Part shown: in pieces, positions 30,074-39,575 of the stretch | Numbering within the stretch: position 1 is the first letter of the stretch | How the letters are laid out: every line of letters begins with the position of its first letter | From: Gallionella sp. | GTDB lineage: Bacteria; Pseudomonadota; Gammaproteobacteria; Burkholderiales; Gallionellaceae | Assembly: GCA_030652475.1 (NCBI GenBank) | Contig: JAUSAO010000114.1 | Location: 1 to 64,000, forward strand | Length of the DNA: 64,000 nt | Reading direction: 5' to 3' | The notes under the pieces: generated by a model | Database searches by the model: none | Seen by the model: the letters and a program-made list of their open reading frames with translations, nothing else | Told to the model about the DNA's origin: nothing | Translations under genes and position numbers: made by a program

Positions 30074-30976
30074 ATGACCCTCAACGAACTACGCTACATC
30101 GTCGCCGTCGCGCAGGAACTCAACTTCAGGCGCGCGGCAGAAAAGGCTTACATCAGCCAGCCTGCCTTGTCTCTGGCGATACAGAAGCTGGAACAGGAAC
30201 TGGAGCTCAAGATATTCGAACGCGGTAAAAACAGCATCACCATCACGCCAACAGGCCACGCCATCATCGAACAGGCACAGCGCGTGCTGGAAGAAGCCGA
30301 ACGCATACGCGAAATCGCTCTGCAGGGACAGAATCAACTCACAGCACCATTGCGCATCGGGGTCATACACAGCGTTGGCCCTTACCTGCTGCCCGACCTG
30401 ATCCCCGCACTCAAGTTAATTGCGCCGCACATGCCGCTGGAAGTCGAGGAAAACATTACCGCCAACCTTGAAAGCCGACTGCGTAACGGCAAGCTTGACG
30501 TCATCATCATCGCCCTGCCGTTCGGCGACACCAGCATCCTGACCCGCCCCCTGTACGACGAGCCATTTTCAGTTGTCGTCAATATCGAGCACCACTGGTT
30601 TGCACGTCGCAGCATCAACGCACAGGAACTAGCCGATGAAAAGGTATTGCTGCTCGACAACGGACACTGTTTCAGCAACCAGGTGGCCGAGGCCTGCCCG
30701 GAACTTAACCGCAAGGGTGCTGAAATCCAGCAGGGCACCTCGCTGGAAACCATACGCAACATGGTGGCTTCGGGACTGGGCATCACCGTACTGCCCGCCT
30801 CGGCTAACAGCGCACGCTATCGCAGCCCTTTGCTGAAAACCATCCCGTTTGCAAAGCCCGCACCTTCGCGGCGGGTTGCCTTGGCATGGCGAAAAAGTTT
30901 TGCCAGAACCCAGGCAATTGATGCGCTTACACACGCCATCGCACAAGCCAAAATTACCGGAGTGATCCTGCTTTGA
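30074..30976 (+). CDS. oxyR: Peroxide-sensing LysR regulator OxyR
   Basis: This 300-residue LysR-type regulator has an N-terminal winged helix (MTLNELRYIVAVAQELNFRRAAEKA). C199 and C208 (GHCFSN...EACPEL) match the redox pair of E. coli OxyR in number and spacing. It should be activated by disulphide formation with peroxide and control the divergent rubrerythrin-rubredoxin-catalase operon. Its stop overlaps the next gene. Confidence 0.94.
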   Translation: MTLNELRYIVAVAQELNFRRAAEKAYISQPALSLAIQKLEQELELKIFERGKNSITITPTGHAIIEQAQRVLEEAERIREIALQGQNQLTAPLRIGVIHSVGPYLLPDLIPALKLIAPHMPLEVEENITANLESRLRNGKLDVIIIALPFGDTSILTRPLYDEPFSVVVNIEHHWFARRSINAQELADEKVLLLDNGHCFSNQVAEACPELNRKGAEIQQGTSLETIRNMVASGLGITVLPASANSARYRSPLLKTIPFAKPAPSRRVALAWRKSFARTQAIDALTHAIAQAKITGVILL

Positions 30977-31602
30977 AAATACCGACCGACTATCGCAGCA
31001 ATCCGCTGCTACGCATCAGCTACAGTCTGATTGCGCCGTTTTACGATCTGGTCATCGAGCGTCCGATGCGCGCAGCACGCAAGCAATCGCTCAGCGCCCT
31101 GACTGGCGATAAAGCCGAAAAAGTATTATTAAGCGGCCTCGGCACCGGACTGGACCTGCCTTTGCTGCCCGCCCTGCATCACTACACCGCGCTCGATTTC
31201 AATGCCGGCATGCTCTCACGCGCCAAGGCGCGCGGCGCAAATTTACAGGTAGACTGGATATTGGGTGACAGCATGGCGCTGCCGTTTCCCGATGCACATT
31301 TCGATCATGTCGTACTGCACCTGATCACCGCCGTCGTGCCCGAGCCGCAGCGCTGCCTCGCGGAAGCCGCCCGCGTACTGAAACCCGGCGGCTCTGTCAT
31401 CCTGTTCGACAAATTTCTGCGCCCGCAGCAACGCGCGCCGCTGCGACGCCTGCTTACCCCGCTTTCGCGCCGTATCGCAACGCGTATGGATGTGGTGTTC
31501 GAGGAGGTGTTGCTCGCCGCACCTGATCTGCAAATCGTCAGCGATGTGCCGATGCTGGCGGGCGGCTGGTTCCGGGGCATCGTGCTCCACAAAATGAAAT
31601 AA
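30973..31602 (+). CDS. Class I SAM-dependent methyltransferase
   Basis: The 209-residue Rossmann methyltransferase has motif I LLSGLGTGLDLP near 52-63, an acidic LDFN, LGDSMALPFPDAHFDHVVL near 97-115 and LKPGGSVILFDKFLRP. It resembles phospholipid N-methyltransferase and UbiE-like enzymes, but the substrate is not clear. TTG at 30973 overlaps the oxyR TGA, so it may be co-expressed with oxyR. Confidence 0.75.
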   Translation: MKIPTDYRSNPLLRISYSLIAPFYDLVIERPMRAARKQSLSALTGDKAEKVLLSGLGTGLDLPLLPALHHYTALDFNAGMLSRAKARGANLQVDWILGDSMALPFPDAHFDHVVLHLITAVVPEPQRCLAEAARVLKPGGSVILFDKFLRPQQRAPLRRLLTPLSRRIATRMDVVFEEVLLAAPDLQIVSDVPMLAGGWFRGIVLHKMK

Positions 31603-31629
31603 CCCGCCATTGGCGGGTTATTTCTCGTT
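31600..31629. terminator. Bidirectional terminator
   Basis: TAACCCGCC (31600-31608), loop ATT and GGCGGGTTA (31612-31620) are followed by TTTCTCGTT on the plus strand. On the minus strand ATTTCATTTT follows. It separates the convergent methyltransferase and hemF genes. Confidence 0.85.
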
Positions 31630-31635
31630 ACATTT

Positions 31636-32568
31636 TTACACCCAGTCTTTGGGTTGCAAAAATTTGTCGTATAACACCGCTTCCGGCGTGCCTGCCTCCG
31701 GATGCCAGTCGTAGCGCCATTTCACCAGCGGCGGCATGGACAGCAGGATGGATTCGGTACGACCATTGGATTGCAGGCCGAAAATGGTACCCCGGTCTAT
31801 CACCAGATTGAATTCCACGTAGCGTCCGCGACGATAGAGCTGAAAATCGCGCTCACGCTCTCCATAAGGCATGTCCATGCGCTTTTCCAGGATAGGCACA
31901 TAGGCCGACAGGAAGTGATCGCCTACGCTTTGCTGTATCGCAAATGCAGTTTCAAAATCAGGCACGGAAAGATCATCGAAGAAGATACCGCCGATGCCGC
32001 GCGGTTCCTGACGATGCTTAAGGAAGAAGTATTCATCGCACCATTTCTTGTATTTTGCATGCAGATCGTCGCCGAACGGCGTGAGCGAATTCTTGCAGGC
32101 CTGATGGAAATGCACCGCATCTTCCTCGAATCCATAATACGGTGTCAGGTCCATGCCACCGCCAAACCAGAACACTTTTTCGCCATCCGGCTTATGCGCC
32201 ATGAACATGCGCACGTTTGCATGAGTAGTCGGCGCATACGGATTGCGCGGATGCATCACCAGCGACACGCCCATCGCCTCCCAACTGCATCCCGCCAACT
32301 CGGGACGATGTGCGGTCGCCGAAGCGGGCATTTTGTCGCCCTGCACATGCGAGAACGCCACGCCGCCGCGCTCAAACACGTTGCCTTCTTCCAGGATGCA
32401 ACTGATGCCCTCGCCTTTAGTGATGCTGGAAGCCTGTCCTGAGCCTGTCGAAGGACGCTGCCACTTGTCGCGAATGAATTTCTTGCCATCCACCTGTTCC
32501 AGACGCTCGACGATCAGTTCTTGCAGTTCCAACAGATATTCTTTAACGGCTGCGCTATTTACGCTCAT
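31636..32568 (-). CDS. hemF: Oxygen-dependent coproporphyrinogen III oxidase
   Basis: HemF performs the aerobic oxidative decarboxylation to protoporphyrinogen IX in heme synthesis. The 310-residue protein has the conserved [51 protein letters not shown] and [28 protein letters not shown] segments. Residues 39-48 ([10 protein letters not shown]) after DKWQ are encoded by a dispersed repeat (32431-32454), an in-frame insertion in a loop absent from E. coli HemF. Confidence 0.96.
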   Translation of the reverse strand: MSVNSAAVKEYLLELQELIVERLEQVDGKKFIRDKWQRPSTGSGQASSITKGEGISCILEEGNVFERGGVAFSHVQGDKMPASATAHRPELAGCSWEAMGVSLVMHPRNPYAPTTHANVRMFMAHKPDGEKVFWFGGGMDLTPYYGFEEDAVHFHQACKNSLTPFGDDLHAKYKKWCDEYFFLKHRQEPRGIGGIFFDDLSVPDFETAFAIQQSVGDHFLSAYVPILEKRMDMPYGERERDFQLYRRGRYVEFNLVIDRGTIFGLQSNGRTESILLSMPPLVKWRYDWHPEAGTPEAVLYDKFLQPKDWV

Positions 32569-32664
32569 GTTCTCTCCAGTTTCGCCATCATTCCCGCGCA
32601 GAGGCGTAAGCAGGCATACCGCAAAGCGGCTGCTCGCAAAGCAGGAATCCGGCTGATTAAAATA

Positions 32665-33222
32665 TTAACTGCGTACGATTCTACCATCCCGCCACGCGAG
32701 TATCCGCGAAGGCTGCTTGCGTTTCCCCACCTGCCCCGGCAGGACCCAGACTTTCCTGCCGAACTGACGCTGACATTCCGCATAAGTCTTGATCGATTGC
32801 TGACCGCTGCGATTGGCGCTGGTGGAAACCAGCGCGCTATGCACACCCTTGCACAGCAGCCTGGCGAAGGGGTGGGCAGTCAGGCGCACAGCCAGCGTGT
32901 CATGCGCACCGCGCAACCAGCGTGGCGCGGTAGCGCGTGTCGGCATCAGATAGGTAATCGCCTGCGCTCCGGCCTCGCGCAGCGTATGTTGCTGTGTCGG
33001 CGTCAGCGGCTGCAAATAACGCGCCACCTGCCCAAAGGACGATGCAATCAGAATCAGACCCTTGCGTTGCGGGCGCTGTTTAAGTCTGAGCAGACGCTGC
33101 ACGGCGGTGCGATTCGCCGGATCACACCCCAAACCGTAGCAGGATTCGGTGGGATAGGCGATCAGCCCGCCGCGCTTCAAATGGGCGGCGATACGGCGAT
33201 ATGCTACGCGGATACGATGCAA
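32665..33222 (-). CDS. tsaC: Sua5/YciO/YrdC-type threonylcarbamoyl-AMP synthase
   Basis: TsaC makes threonylcarbamoyl-adenylate for the t6A37 modification of ANN-decoding tRNAs. The 185-residue single-domain protein shows GGLIAYPTESCYGLGCDP near 18-35, LKQRPQRKGLILI, the LTPTRAT-like TYLMPTRAT and VSTSANRSGQ near 132-141. A TTG start abuts the purD stop, so it is the last gene of dusB-fis-purH-purD-tsaC on the minus strand. Confidence 0.88.
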   Translation of the reverse strand: MHRIRVAYRRIAAHLKRGGLIAYPTESCYGLGCDPANRTAVQRLLRLKQRPQRKGLILIASSFGQVARYLQPLTPTQQHTLREAGAQAITYLMPTRATAPRWLRGAHDTLAVRLTAHPFARLLCKGVHSALVSTSANRSGQQSIKTYAECQRQFGRKVWVLPGQVGKRKQPSRILAWRDGRIVRS

Positions 33223-34500
33223 TTATTTTCTGGGGGCGATCGCGCGATAGCCGATGTCGCGACGCATCTGACTACCGTCGAAATGAATCTCATCCGCCAC
33301 CTGATACGCGCGGCGCTGCGCCATACGCACGCTATCGCCCAGTGCCGTCACACAGAGCACTCGCCCGCCGCTGGTCACAACACTTCCGTCTTTCAGCGCC
33401 GTTCCCGCATGAAATACATGCGCATCTTCCTCGCCCTTGCCCGGCAAGCCGCTAATCACATCACCGCTACGCGGCGTATCGGGATAATGGGCTGCAGCCA
33501 TCACCACGCCCAATGCCGTGCGTCTGTCCCATTCCACCTCTATCGCGTCCAGCGTGCCGTTCACCCCGTGTTCCACCAGTTTGAGCAGGTCGCTCTTCAG
33601 GCGCAGCATGATAGGCTGGGTTTCCGGGTCGCCCAGACGGCAGTTGAATTCCAGCACCTTGATACTGCCATCCGGCGAGATCATCAGCCCGGCATATAAA
33701 AATCCCGTGTAGGTGTGCCCTTCCTTTTCCATGCCCTGCACGGTCGGCATGATGACTTCGCGCAGCGCGCGCGCATACACCTCAGGCGTGACCACCGGTG
33801 CAGGCGAATACGCACCCATGCCGCCGGTGTTGGGCCCCATATCGCCATCCTGCAGGCGCTTGTGATCCTGACTGGTCGCCAGCGGCAAGACGTTTTTGCC
33901 GTCCACCATCACGATGAAGCTGGCCTCTTCGCCGCTCAAAAACTCCTCAATCACCACGCGCGCACCCGCATCGCCCAGCTTATTATCCGACAGCATCATG
34001 TCAACCGCCTGATGCGCCTCATCGGACGTCATCGCCACCACCACGCCTTTGCCCGCCGCCAGACCATCCGCCTTGATTACAATCGGTGCGCCATGTTTAT
34101 TCACATAGGCATGCGCCGCCGTGACATCGCTGAAGGTCTCGTAAAACGCGGTGGGAATGTTGTGCCGCACCATGAATGCCTTGGCAAAATCCTTGGAAGA
34201 TTCCAATTGCGCCGCCGCTTTGGTCGGGCCGAAAATTTTCAATCCCACCCTACGGAACGCATCCACCACGCCTTTTGCCAGCGGTGCTTCCGGACCAACC
34301 ACGGTGAGATAGATATTTTCGCGAATTGCAAATGCCAGCAACTCATCGACGCTGCTGAGCGCGACATTCTCCAGCCCTTTTTCCAGCGCGGTTCCGGCAT
34401 TGCCGGGCGCTACATAGACCTTCTGCACTTTAGCCGCTTGCGCCAGACGCCACGCCATCGCATGTTCGCGACCACCAGAACCGATTACCAGAATTTTCAT
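33223..34500 (-). CDS. purD: Phosphoribosylamine--glycine ligase
   Basis: PurD joins glycine to phosphoribosylamine, the second step of purine synthesis. The 425-residue ATP-grasp protein begins MKILVIGSGGREHAMAWRLA. It has PIVIKADGLAAGKGVVVA near 134-151, SQDHKRLQDGDMGPNTGGMGAYSPAP near 210-235 and EFNCRLGDPETQ near 283-294. It lies behind purH with a repeat in the spacer. Confidence 0.97.
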   Translation of the reverse strand: MKILVIGSGGREHAMAWRLAQAAKVQKVYVAPGNAGTALEKGLENVALSSVDELLAFAIRENIYLTVVGPEAPLAKGVVDAFRRVGLKIFGPTKAAAQLESSKDFAKAFMVRHNIPTAFYETFSDVTAAHAYVNKHGAPIVIKADGLAAGKGVVVAMTSDEAHQAVDMMLSDNKLGDAGARVVIEEFLSGEEASFIVMVDGKNVLPLATSQDHKRLQDGDMGPNTGGMGAYSPAPVVTPEVYARALREVIMPTVQGMEKEGHTYTGFLYAGLMISPDGSIKVLEFNCRLGDPETQPIMLRLKSDLLKLVEHGVNGTLDAIEVEWDRRTALGVVMAAAHYPDTPRSGDVISGLPGKGEEDAHVFHAGTALKDGSVVTSGGRVLCVTALGDSVRMAQRRAYQVADEIHFDGSQMRRDIGYRAIAPRK

Positions 34501-34512
34501 GCTTACCTCAAC

Positions 34513-34572
34513 GTAGGGTGGGCAGTTTGCCCACCATTGTTATATCTCGCGTGGGCAGCTTGCCCACCCTAC
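34513..34572. repeat. GTAGGGTGGGCA inverted repeat between purH and purD
   Basis: GTAGGGTGGGCA at 34513-34524 and TGCCCACCCTAC at 34561-34572 are perfect 12-base inverted repeats. Each is part of a smaller palindrome (GTGGGCA with TGCCCAC on either side). The unit fits entirely in the purH-purD spacer. Confidence 0.7.
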
Positions 34573-34576
34573 ATTG

Positions 34577-36139
34577 TTAATGACGGAAATGACGGTAGCC
34601 GGTATAAACCATCGCGATGCCGTGTTCGTCCGCAGCCGCAATAACTTCCGCATCGCGCATCGAACCGCCGGGCTGAATCACGGCTTTGGCACCCGCTTCG
34701 GCCAGCACATCCAGACCGTCGCGGAACGGGAAGAAGGCATCCGACGCGACCACCGAACCCACCAGACTCAGCCCCGCATTCTGCGCCTTGATCGCGGCAA
34801 TACGCGTACTGTCCACACGGCTCATTTGCCCCGCACCGACGCCCAGCGTCTGGCCATTATTGCAGAACACAATCGCGTTGGACTTCACATATTTCGCGAC
34901 GCGCCAGGCGAACAGTAGATTTTGCAGTTGCGCGGCATCCGGCTGTACTTTTGTGACCACTTTCAATTGTGCAAGCTGCACGTTGAAAATGTCAGGTGTC
35001 TGCACCAGCAAACCGCCGCCGACGCGCTTGATGTCGTATTGATTGTGCGCATTGGACAGCGGCACGATCAGCACGCGTACATTTGGCTTGGCGGCGAATA
35101 CCTGCAAGGCCGCCTCGCTGTATTCGGGCGCAATCACCACTTCAACGAACTGCTGCGCGACGGCGACGGCTGCGGCCGCATCCACGGTGCGGTTGAATGC
35201 GATAATGCCGCCGAATGCGGACGTCGGATCGGTGGCGAATGCCAGTTTATAGGCAGATAGTGCCGTGTCGGCAATCGCCACGCCACAGGGATTGGCATGC
35301 TTGACGATCACGCAGGCGCATTGTTCGAAGGTCTTCACCAGCTCCCAGGTTGCATCCGCATCGCCGATATTGTTGTAGGAAAGCTCCTTGCCCTGCACCT
35401 GCGTATAGTTGGCGATACTACCCGCAACTGTCGTCAATTCGCGATAAAAGGCCGCATTTTGGTGAGGATTCTCGCCATAACGCATATCCTGCACCTTGGC
35501 GAAATTGAAGTTTATCTGCGCCGGGAACTCGCTGCGCGCACCGTCGCTGCCGACCGTGGTCAGGTAGTTGCTGATTGCGGAATCATAGGCTGCCGTGTGT
35601 GAAAATGCCTTCTTCGCCAGATCGAAACGGGTCGCATCGGAAACCGCACCGTTATTGGTCTGCATTTCGGCCAGCACGGAGCTGTAATCTTCCGGATCGG
35701 TGACAATCACAACATGACCGTGATTCTTGGCCGCAGCGCGCACCATGGTCGGTCCGCCGATGTCGATATTTTCGATCGCATCTTCCAGGCTGCAATCCGG
35801 CTTGGCGATGGTTGCCGCAAACGGATAGAGATTCACCACGACAAGGTCAATGGTGGGAATACCATGTGCCGCCAGCGTAGCAACGTGTTCCGGCAAATCG
35901 CGGCGTGCCAGAATGCCGGCATGCACCTTGGGCTGTAACGTCTTGACGCGACCATCCAGCATTTCCGGGAAACCGGTGTAATCTGCCACTTCGGTGCAGG
36001 GGATGCCGTTGTCAGTAAACAACTTGGCCGTACCGCCGGTGGAGAGAATTTTTACACCGAGGTCATTTAAACCCCGTGCGAATTCGAGTACGCCGGATTT
36101 ATCCGAAACGCTGATGAGTGCCTGTTTGATCGTTGCCAT
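34577..36139 (-). CDS. purH: Bifunctional AICAR transformylase/IMP cyclohydrolase
   Basis: PurH carries out the last two steps of IMP synthesis. The 520-residue product begins [23 protein letters not shown] (cyclohydrolase domain, about 1-200, with [12 protein letters not shown] near 129-140). It continues with the transformylase domain, including [11 protein letters not shown] and [15 protein letters not shown] 36139 is chosen as the family start; the open frame continues 40 codons upstream without similarity. It is preceded by fis. Confidence 0.97.
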   Translation of the reverse strand: MATIKQALISVSDKSGVLEFARGLNDLGVKILSTGGTAKLFTDNGIPCTEVADYTGFPEMLDGRVKTLQPKVHAGILARRDLPEHVATLAAHGIPTIDLVVVNLYPFAATIAKPDCSLEDAIENIDIGGPTMVRAAAKNHGHVVIVTDPEDYSSVLAEMQTNNGAVSDATRFDLAKKAFSHTAAYDSAISNYLTTVGSDGARSEFPAQINFNFAKVQDMRYGENPHQNAAFYRELTTVAGSIANYTQVQGKELSYNNIGDADATWELVKTFEQCACVIVKHANPCGVAIADTALSAYKLAFATDPTSAFGGIIAFNRTVDAAAAVAVAQQFVEVVIAPEYSEAALQVFAAKPNVRVLIVPLSNAHNQYDIKRVGGGLLVQTPDIFNVQLAQLKVVTKVQPDAAQLQNLLFAWRVAKYVKSNAIVFCNNGQTLGVGAGQMSRVDSTRIAAIKAQNAGLSLVGSVVASDAFFPFRDGLDVLAEAGAKAVIQPGGSMRDAEVIAAADEHGIAMVYTGYRHFRH

Positions 36140-36188
36140 GTTGAAGTCCAGTTGATAGTCGTTAGTTGGTGGTCGGGCTACGCCCGGC

Positions 36189-36440
36189 TTATTCAATCCC
36201 GTGCAGCAGCATTTTTTTGCGCAAGGTATTGCGATTGATGCCCAGCATGGCTGCGGCACGCGACTGATTGCCGCTCACCTGTGCCAGCACCATCTCGACC
36301 AGCGGCTTCTCGACACAATTTATCACCATGTCGTACAAGCCGCTGCAAGGTTCCTCGCCGTCGAGATCGCAGAAATATTCACTGAGTGAGAGGCGCACGT
36401 AACGTGCCATCTCGTTTTCGTCTATCGCGCAATCGCTCAT
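36189..36440 (-). CDS. fis: Fis-family nucleoid/regulatory protein
   Basis: The 83-residue protein ends in the Fis helix-turn-helix ([24 protein letters not shown] near 56-79) with an upstream dimerisation helix. Fis bends DNA and adjusts growth-rate genes. The gene overlaps dusB by ATGA, the same dusB-fis order as in enterobacteria, and leads into purH. Confidence 0.93.
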   Translation of the reverse strand: MSDCAIDENEMARYVRLSLSEYFCDLDGEEPCSGLYDMVINCVEKPLVEMVLAQVSGNQSRAAAMLGINRNTLRKKMLLHGIE

Positions 36441-37459
36441 GCCACCACTCCCTCTCGCACCAGATCATCAAGATAGCGCAACTGCAATCCACGCTGCGCT
36501 TGTTCTGCAAAAAATTCATTCACCGCCGCCAGCTGCTCTTCAGGGTTTTCCAGGCGGTTCATTTGATGGCGAAAGTGCGCCGAACCGACCAGCCCCTTCG
36601 TATACCACGAGATATGCTTGCGCGCTACGCGCAGCCCGGTATGCTCGCCATAAAATGCATACAACTCATTTACATGCCCGAGCAAGACACGATGAATCTC
36701 GCCCACTTCCGGTGCTGGCAAATGCTCGCCTGTTTTTAGAAAGTATTCAATTTCGCGGAACAGCCAGGGGCGCCCCTGCGCCGCGCGGCCTATCATCACC
36801 GCATCCGCACCGGAATACTGCAACACATAACGGGCTTTTTCCGGCGTGGTGATGTCGCCATTGGCGATAATGGGAATGTTCACGCTGGCCTTCACCGCTG
36901 CAATCGTCTCATACTCGGCATCGCCGGTGTAGGCGCAAGCGCGGGTACGGCCATGAATCGCCAGCGCCTGTATGCCGGACGCCTCCGCAATTTGCGCGAT
37001 GCGTACCGCATTGCGATTGTGCGTGTCCCAGCCTGTGCGTATCTTCAGCGTCACCGGTGCATTCACCGCACCGACCACGGCCTCAAGCAATTTTGCAACC
37101 AGCGGTTCATTTTGCAGCAAGGCCGAACCCGCCATCACGTTGCAGATTTTCTTGGCCGGACAGCCCATGTTGATATCGATGATTTGCGCGCCGTTATCCA
37201 CGTTGTATTTCGCCGCTTCCGCCAGCATTTTAGGGTCTGCACCGACGATCTGCACTGAAATGGGATCGACCTCGCCTTCATGGTTGGCGCGTCGCTTGGT
37301 CTTTTCCGAACCATACAGCAGCGAATTGGATGCGACCATTTCGCTCACCGCCATACCCGCCCCCATGCGTTTGCACAACATGCGGAAAGGCCGATCAGTT
37401 ACCCCGGCCATAGGGGCAACGATGAGATTGTTTTTCAGTTGGTAAGGTCCGATGCGCAT
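36437..37459 (-). CDS. dusB: tRNA-dihydrouridine synthase B
   Basis: DusB reduces specific uridines in the tRNA D loop using FMN and NADPH. The 340-residue barrel begins MRIGPYQLKNNLIVAPMAGVTDRPFR. It has DINMGCPAKKICN near 95-107 with the catalytic Cys, TLKIRTGWD, AIHGRTRACAYTGDAEY, ANGDI and MIGRAAQGRPW. It is the first gene of the minus-strand fis-purH-purD run. Confidence 0.96.
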   Translation of the reverse strand: MRIGPYQLKNNLIVAPMAGVTDRPFRMLCKRMGAGMAVSEMVASNSLLYGSEKTKRRANHEGEVDPISVQIVGADPKMLAEAAKYNVDNGAQIIDINMGCPAKKICNVMAGSALLQNEPLVAKLLEAVVGAVNAPVTLKIRTGWDTHNRNAVRIAQIAEASGIQALAIHGRTRACAYTGDAEYETIAAVKASVNIPIIANGDITTPEKARYVLQYSGADAVMIGRAAQGRPWLFREIEYFLKTGEHLPAPEVGEIHRVLLGHVNELYAFYGEHTGLRVARKHISWYTKGLVGSAHFRHQMNRLENPEEQLAAVNEFFAEQAQRGLQLRYLDDLVREGVVA

Positions 37460-37534
37460 TGCTAACTTTCAGATAGGGTTGCGGATTATAAAGCATGCGG
37501 ACAGGCATGGAAAATATCGCTATGATTAAGCCCT

Positions 37535-38743
37535 ATGAAAACCTCGATGCAATACGACGTTGTGATTATTGGTGGCGGTCTGGTAGGTGCCAGTCTGGCC
37601 GCTGCGCTGAAAGACAGCGGGCTGTCGCTGGCGCTGGTGGAAGCCGGCCCTGCGCCCGCACTGAATGACCCCGCGCTTGCTGACGACTGGGACAGCCGCA
37701 TTTATGCGATCAGCCCCGGCAGCCGCCGTTTTCTCGAACAATCCGGCGCTTGGGCAAAGCTTGACCCAACACGCATTGCGCCTGTGGAAGAAATGCGCGT
37801 GTTCGGCGACACCGGCCCTTCGACCAAGCTCAGGACAGGCTCGAAACTCGAATTTTCCGCCTATCAGATGGGCGTGTCAGAACTGGCCTGCATACTGGAA
37901 AATCGTGCGCTGCAACACGCGCTGTGGCGTGTCCTGCGGGATCAGGACAACCTGACATTTTTCCATCCGGCACGCTGCAAGGCACTCTCGATAGCTGAAG
38001 CGTCCGCCGAACTCACGCTGGAAGGCGGGCAGACGCTGAGCGCAAGACTGATCGTCGGCGCCGACGGGCGCAACTCCTGGGTACGCAATCAGGCGGGCAT
38101 TTCTGCCGCGCCGGTGGATTACCAGCAACACGGCGTGGTTGCCAATTTCAACTGCGCGCTGCCACATCGCGGCATCGCCCACCAATGGTTCCAGGAGGAC
38201 GGCATTCTTGCCCTGCTGCCGCTGCCCGGCCTGCGCGTTTCCATGGTGTGGTCGGTCAGCCCTGAAAAATCTGCTGCGTTGCTGGCAATGTCGCCCGAAG
38301 AACTCTGCTCACAAGTCGCTGCCGCATCACAAAACACACTGGTCAATTTGCAGCTCATCACGCCGCCTGCCGCGTTTCCGCTGCGCTTGCTCACGCTGCC
38401 ACAAATCAGCGCACCGCGCGTGGCCTTGATAGGCGATGCCGCGCACAACATGCACCCGCTGGCCGGGCAAGGCGTGAACACCGGATTCCGCGATGCGCGC
38501 CAACTGGCGGAATTACTGACGAATCGCGGCGGATGCAGCGATTGCGGCGATGCGCAACTGCTGCGCCGATATGACCGGAAACGCAAGGAAGATATTTACA
38601 CCATGCAGGCCACCACCTATGGATTGAAGAAGCTGTTCTGCAACGACGATCCGCTGTTGCGCACCCTGCGCAATCTCGGCATGGACACCACGAACCACAT
38701 CGTTCCACTGAAAAAACTACTCATGCAACACGCCCTCAACTAA
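37535..38743 (+). CDS. UbiH/UbiF/VisC-type ubiquinone biosynthesis hydroxylase
   Basis: The 402-residue flavin monooxygenase has an N-terminal FAD motif IIGGGLVGASLAAALKDSG near 10-28. The internal VGADGRNSWVRNQAG lies near 171-185 and ALIGDAAHNMHPLAGQGVNTGFRDAR near 293-318. This family hydroxylates the ubiquinone ring; the exact position is uncertain. Residues about 94-103 (GPSTKLRTGS) come from a dispersed repeat at 37816-37843 inserted before LEFSAY, where relatives have a short turn. Confidence 0.9.
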   Translation: MKTSMQYDVVIIGGGLVGASLAAALKDSGLSLALVEAGPAPALNDPALADDWDSRIYAISPGSRRFLEQSGAWAKLDPTRIAPVEEMRVFGDTGPSTKLRTGSKLEFSAYQMGVSELACILENRALQHALWRVLRDQDNLTFFHPARCKALSIAEASAELTLEGGQTLSARLIVGADGRNSWVRNQAGISAAPVDYQQHGVVANFNCALPHRGIAHQWFQEDGILALLPLPGLRVSMVWSVSPEKSAALLAMSPEELCSQVAAASQNTLVNLQLITPPAAFPLRLLTLPQISAPRVALIGDAAHNMHPLAGQGVNTGFRDARQLAELLTNRGGCSDCGDAQLLRRYDRKRKEDIYTMQATTYGLKKLFCNDDPLLRTLRNLGMDTTNHIVPLKKLLMQHALN

Positions 38744-38756
38744 CCACCAAAACACC

Positions 38757-39476
38757 ATGAAAGCGAATGAAATGACTTTGGCCAAAAAAATTATTGCTCT
38801 GTTGCTGTTCCTTAGTTTCTCCGCCGCCCATGCAGGAGAAACCGAAATCCGCCTATCCCTGCAAAGCAAGTTTCCCGGCATCGGCAAACTTGAACATGTC
38901 GTCAAAACACCTTATTCAGGACTTTATGAAGTCGTGATTGGCGAACAGCTGCTATACACCGACGAGCTGGGTCTATACCTGTTCGATGGCAGCATCGTTG
39001 AAATCAAGAGCCGCACCGACCTCACCGAACAACGCCGCAACAAATTATTTGCCATCGAATTCAATAAACTACCGCTGGAATTTGCCCTCAAAAAAGTGAA
39101 GGGTAACGGACAGCGCAAAATGGCCTATTTCACCGACCCCAATTGCGGCTACTGCAAGAAGCTGGAAAAGGAAATTTCCAAAATTAACAATGTCACGCTG
39201 TATATGTTTATGTACCCGATTTTTCAAGGCTCGGATGAAATCGTACGCAATGTGCACTGCGCAAAAGACCCGGTCAAGGCATGGGACGATCTGATGCTCA
39301 AAGGAATCAAACCCGCCAACGCTTCCTGCAATACACCTACCGATAAGGTCGTGGCGACAGGCAAAAAACTGCGGGTAAACGGCACACCTAACCTGATTTT
39401 CTTCGATGGCACACAAGTCCCCGGCTACCTGCCTGCCGAACAACTGGAAAAACATCTGGACGAACATGGGCGGTAG
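38757..39476 (+). CDS. dsbC: DsbC-type periplasmic thiol:disulphide isomerase
   Basis: DsbC rearranges wrong disulphides in the periplasm. The 239-residue protein has a signal peptide (about 8-26, ending SAAHA) and an N-terminal dimerisation region. The thioredoxin-fold domain carries C130-G-Y-C133 and the cis-proline segment NGTPNLIFFDG. A second Cys pair (HCAKDP, ASCNTP) is the structural disulphide expected for DsbC. The gene follows the hydroxylase by 13 bases. Confidence 0.92.
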   Translation: MKANEMTLAKKIIALLLFLSFSAAHAGETEIRLSLQSKFPGIGKLEHVVKTPYSGLYEVVIGEQLLYTDELGLYLFDGSIVEIKSRTDLTEQRRNKLFAIEFNKLPLEFALKKVKGNGQRKMAYFTDPNCGYCKKLEKEISKINNVTLYMFMYPIFQGSDEIVRNVHCAKDPVKAWDDLMLKGIKPANASCNTPTDKVVATGKKLRVNGTPNLIFFDGTQVPGYLPAEQLEKHLDEHGR

Positions 39477-39575
39477 TCTTGTTTGCCCCGCCCCACACCC
39501 CCATCCCGGTGAAACGGCTGACTGCACCCCCCGGGGCGTGCCGCACGCCGACCGTCTGAATCAGGAGGGATCAGC

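Noticed and set aside
32521-33699. Plus-strand open frame of 392 codons across hemF, tsaC and purD
   Set aside because: It shadows three minus-strand genes.
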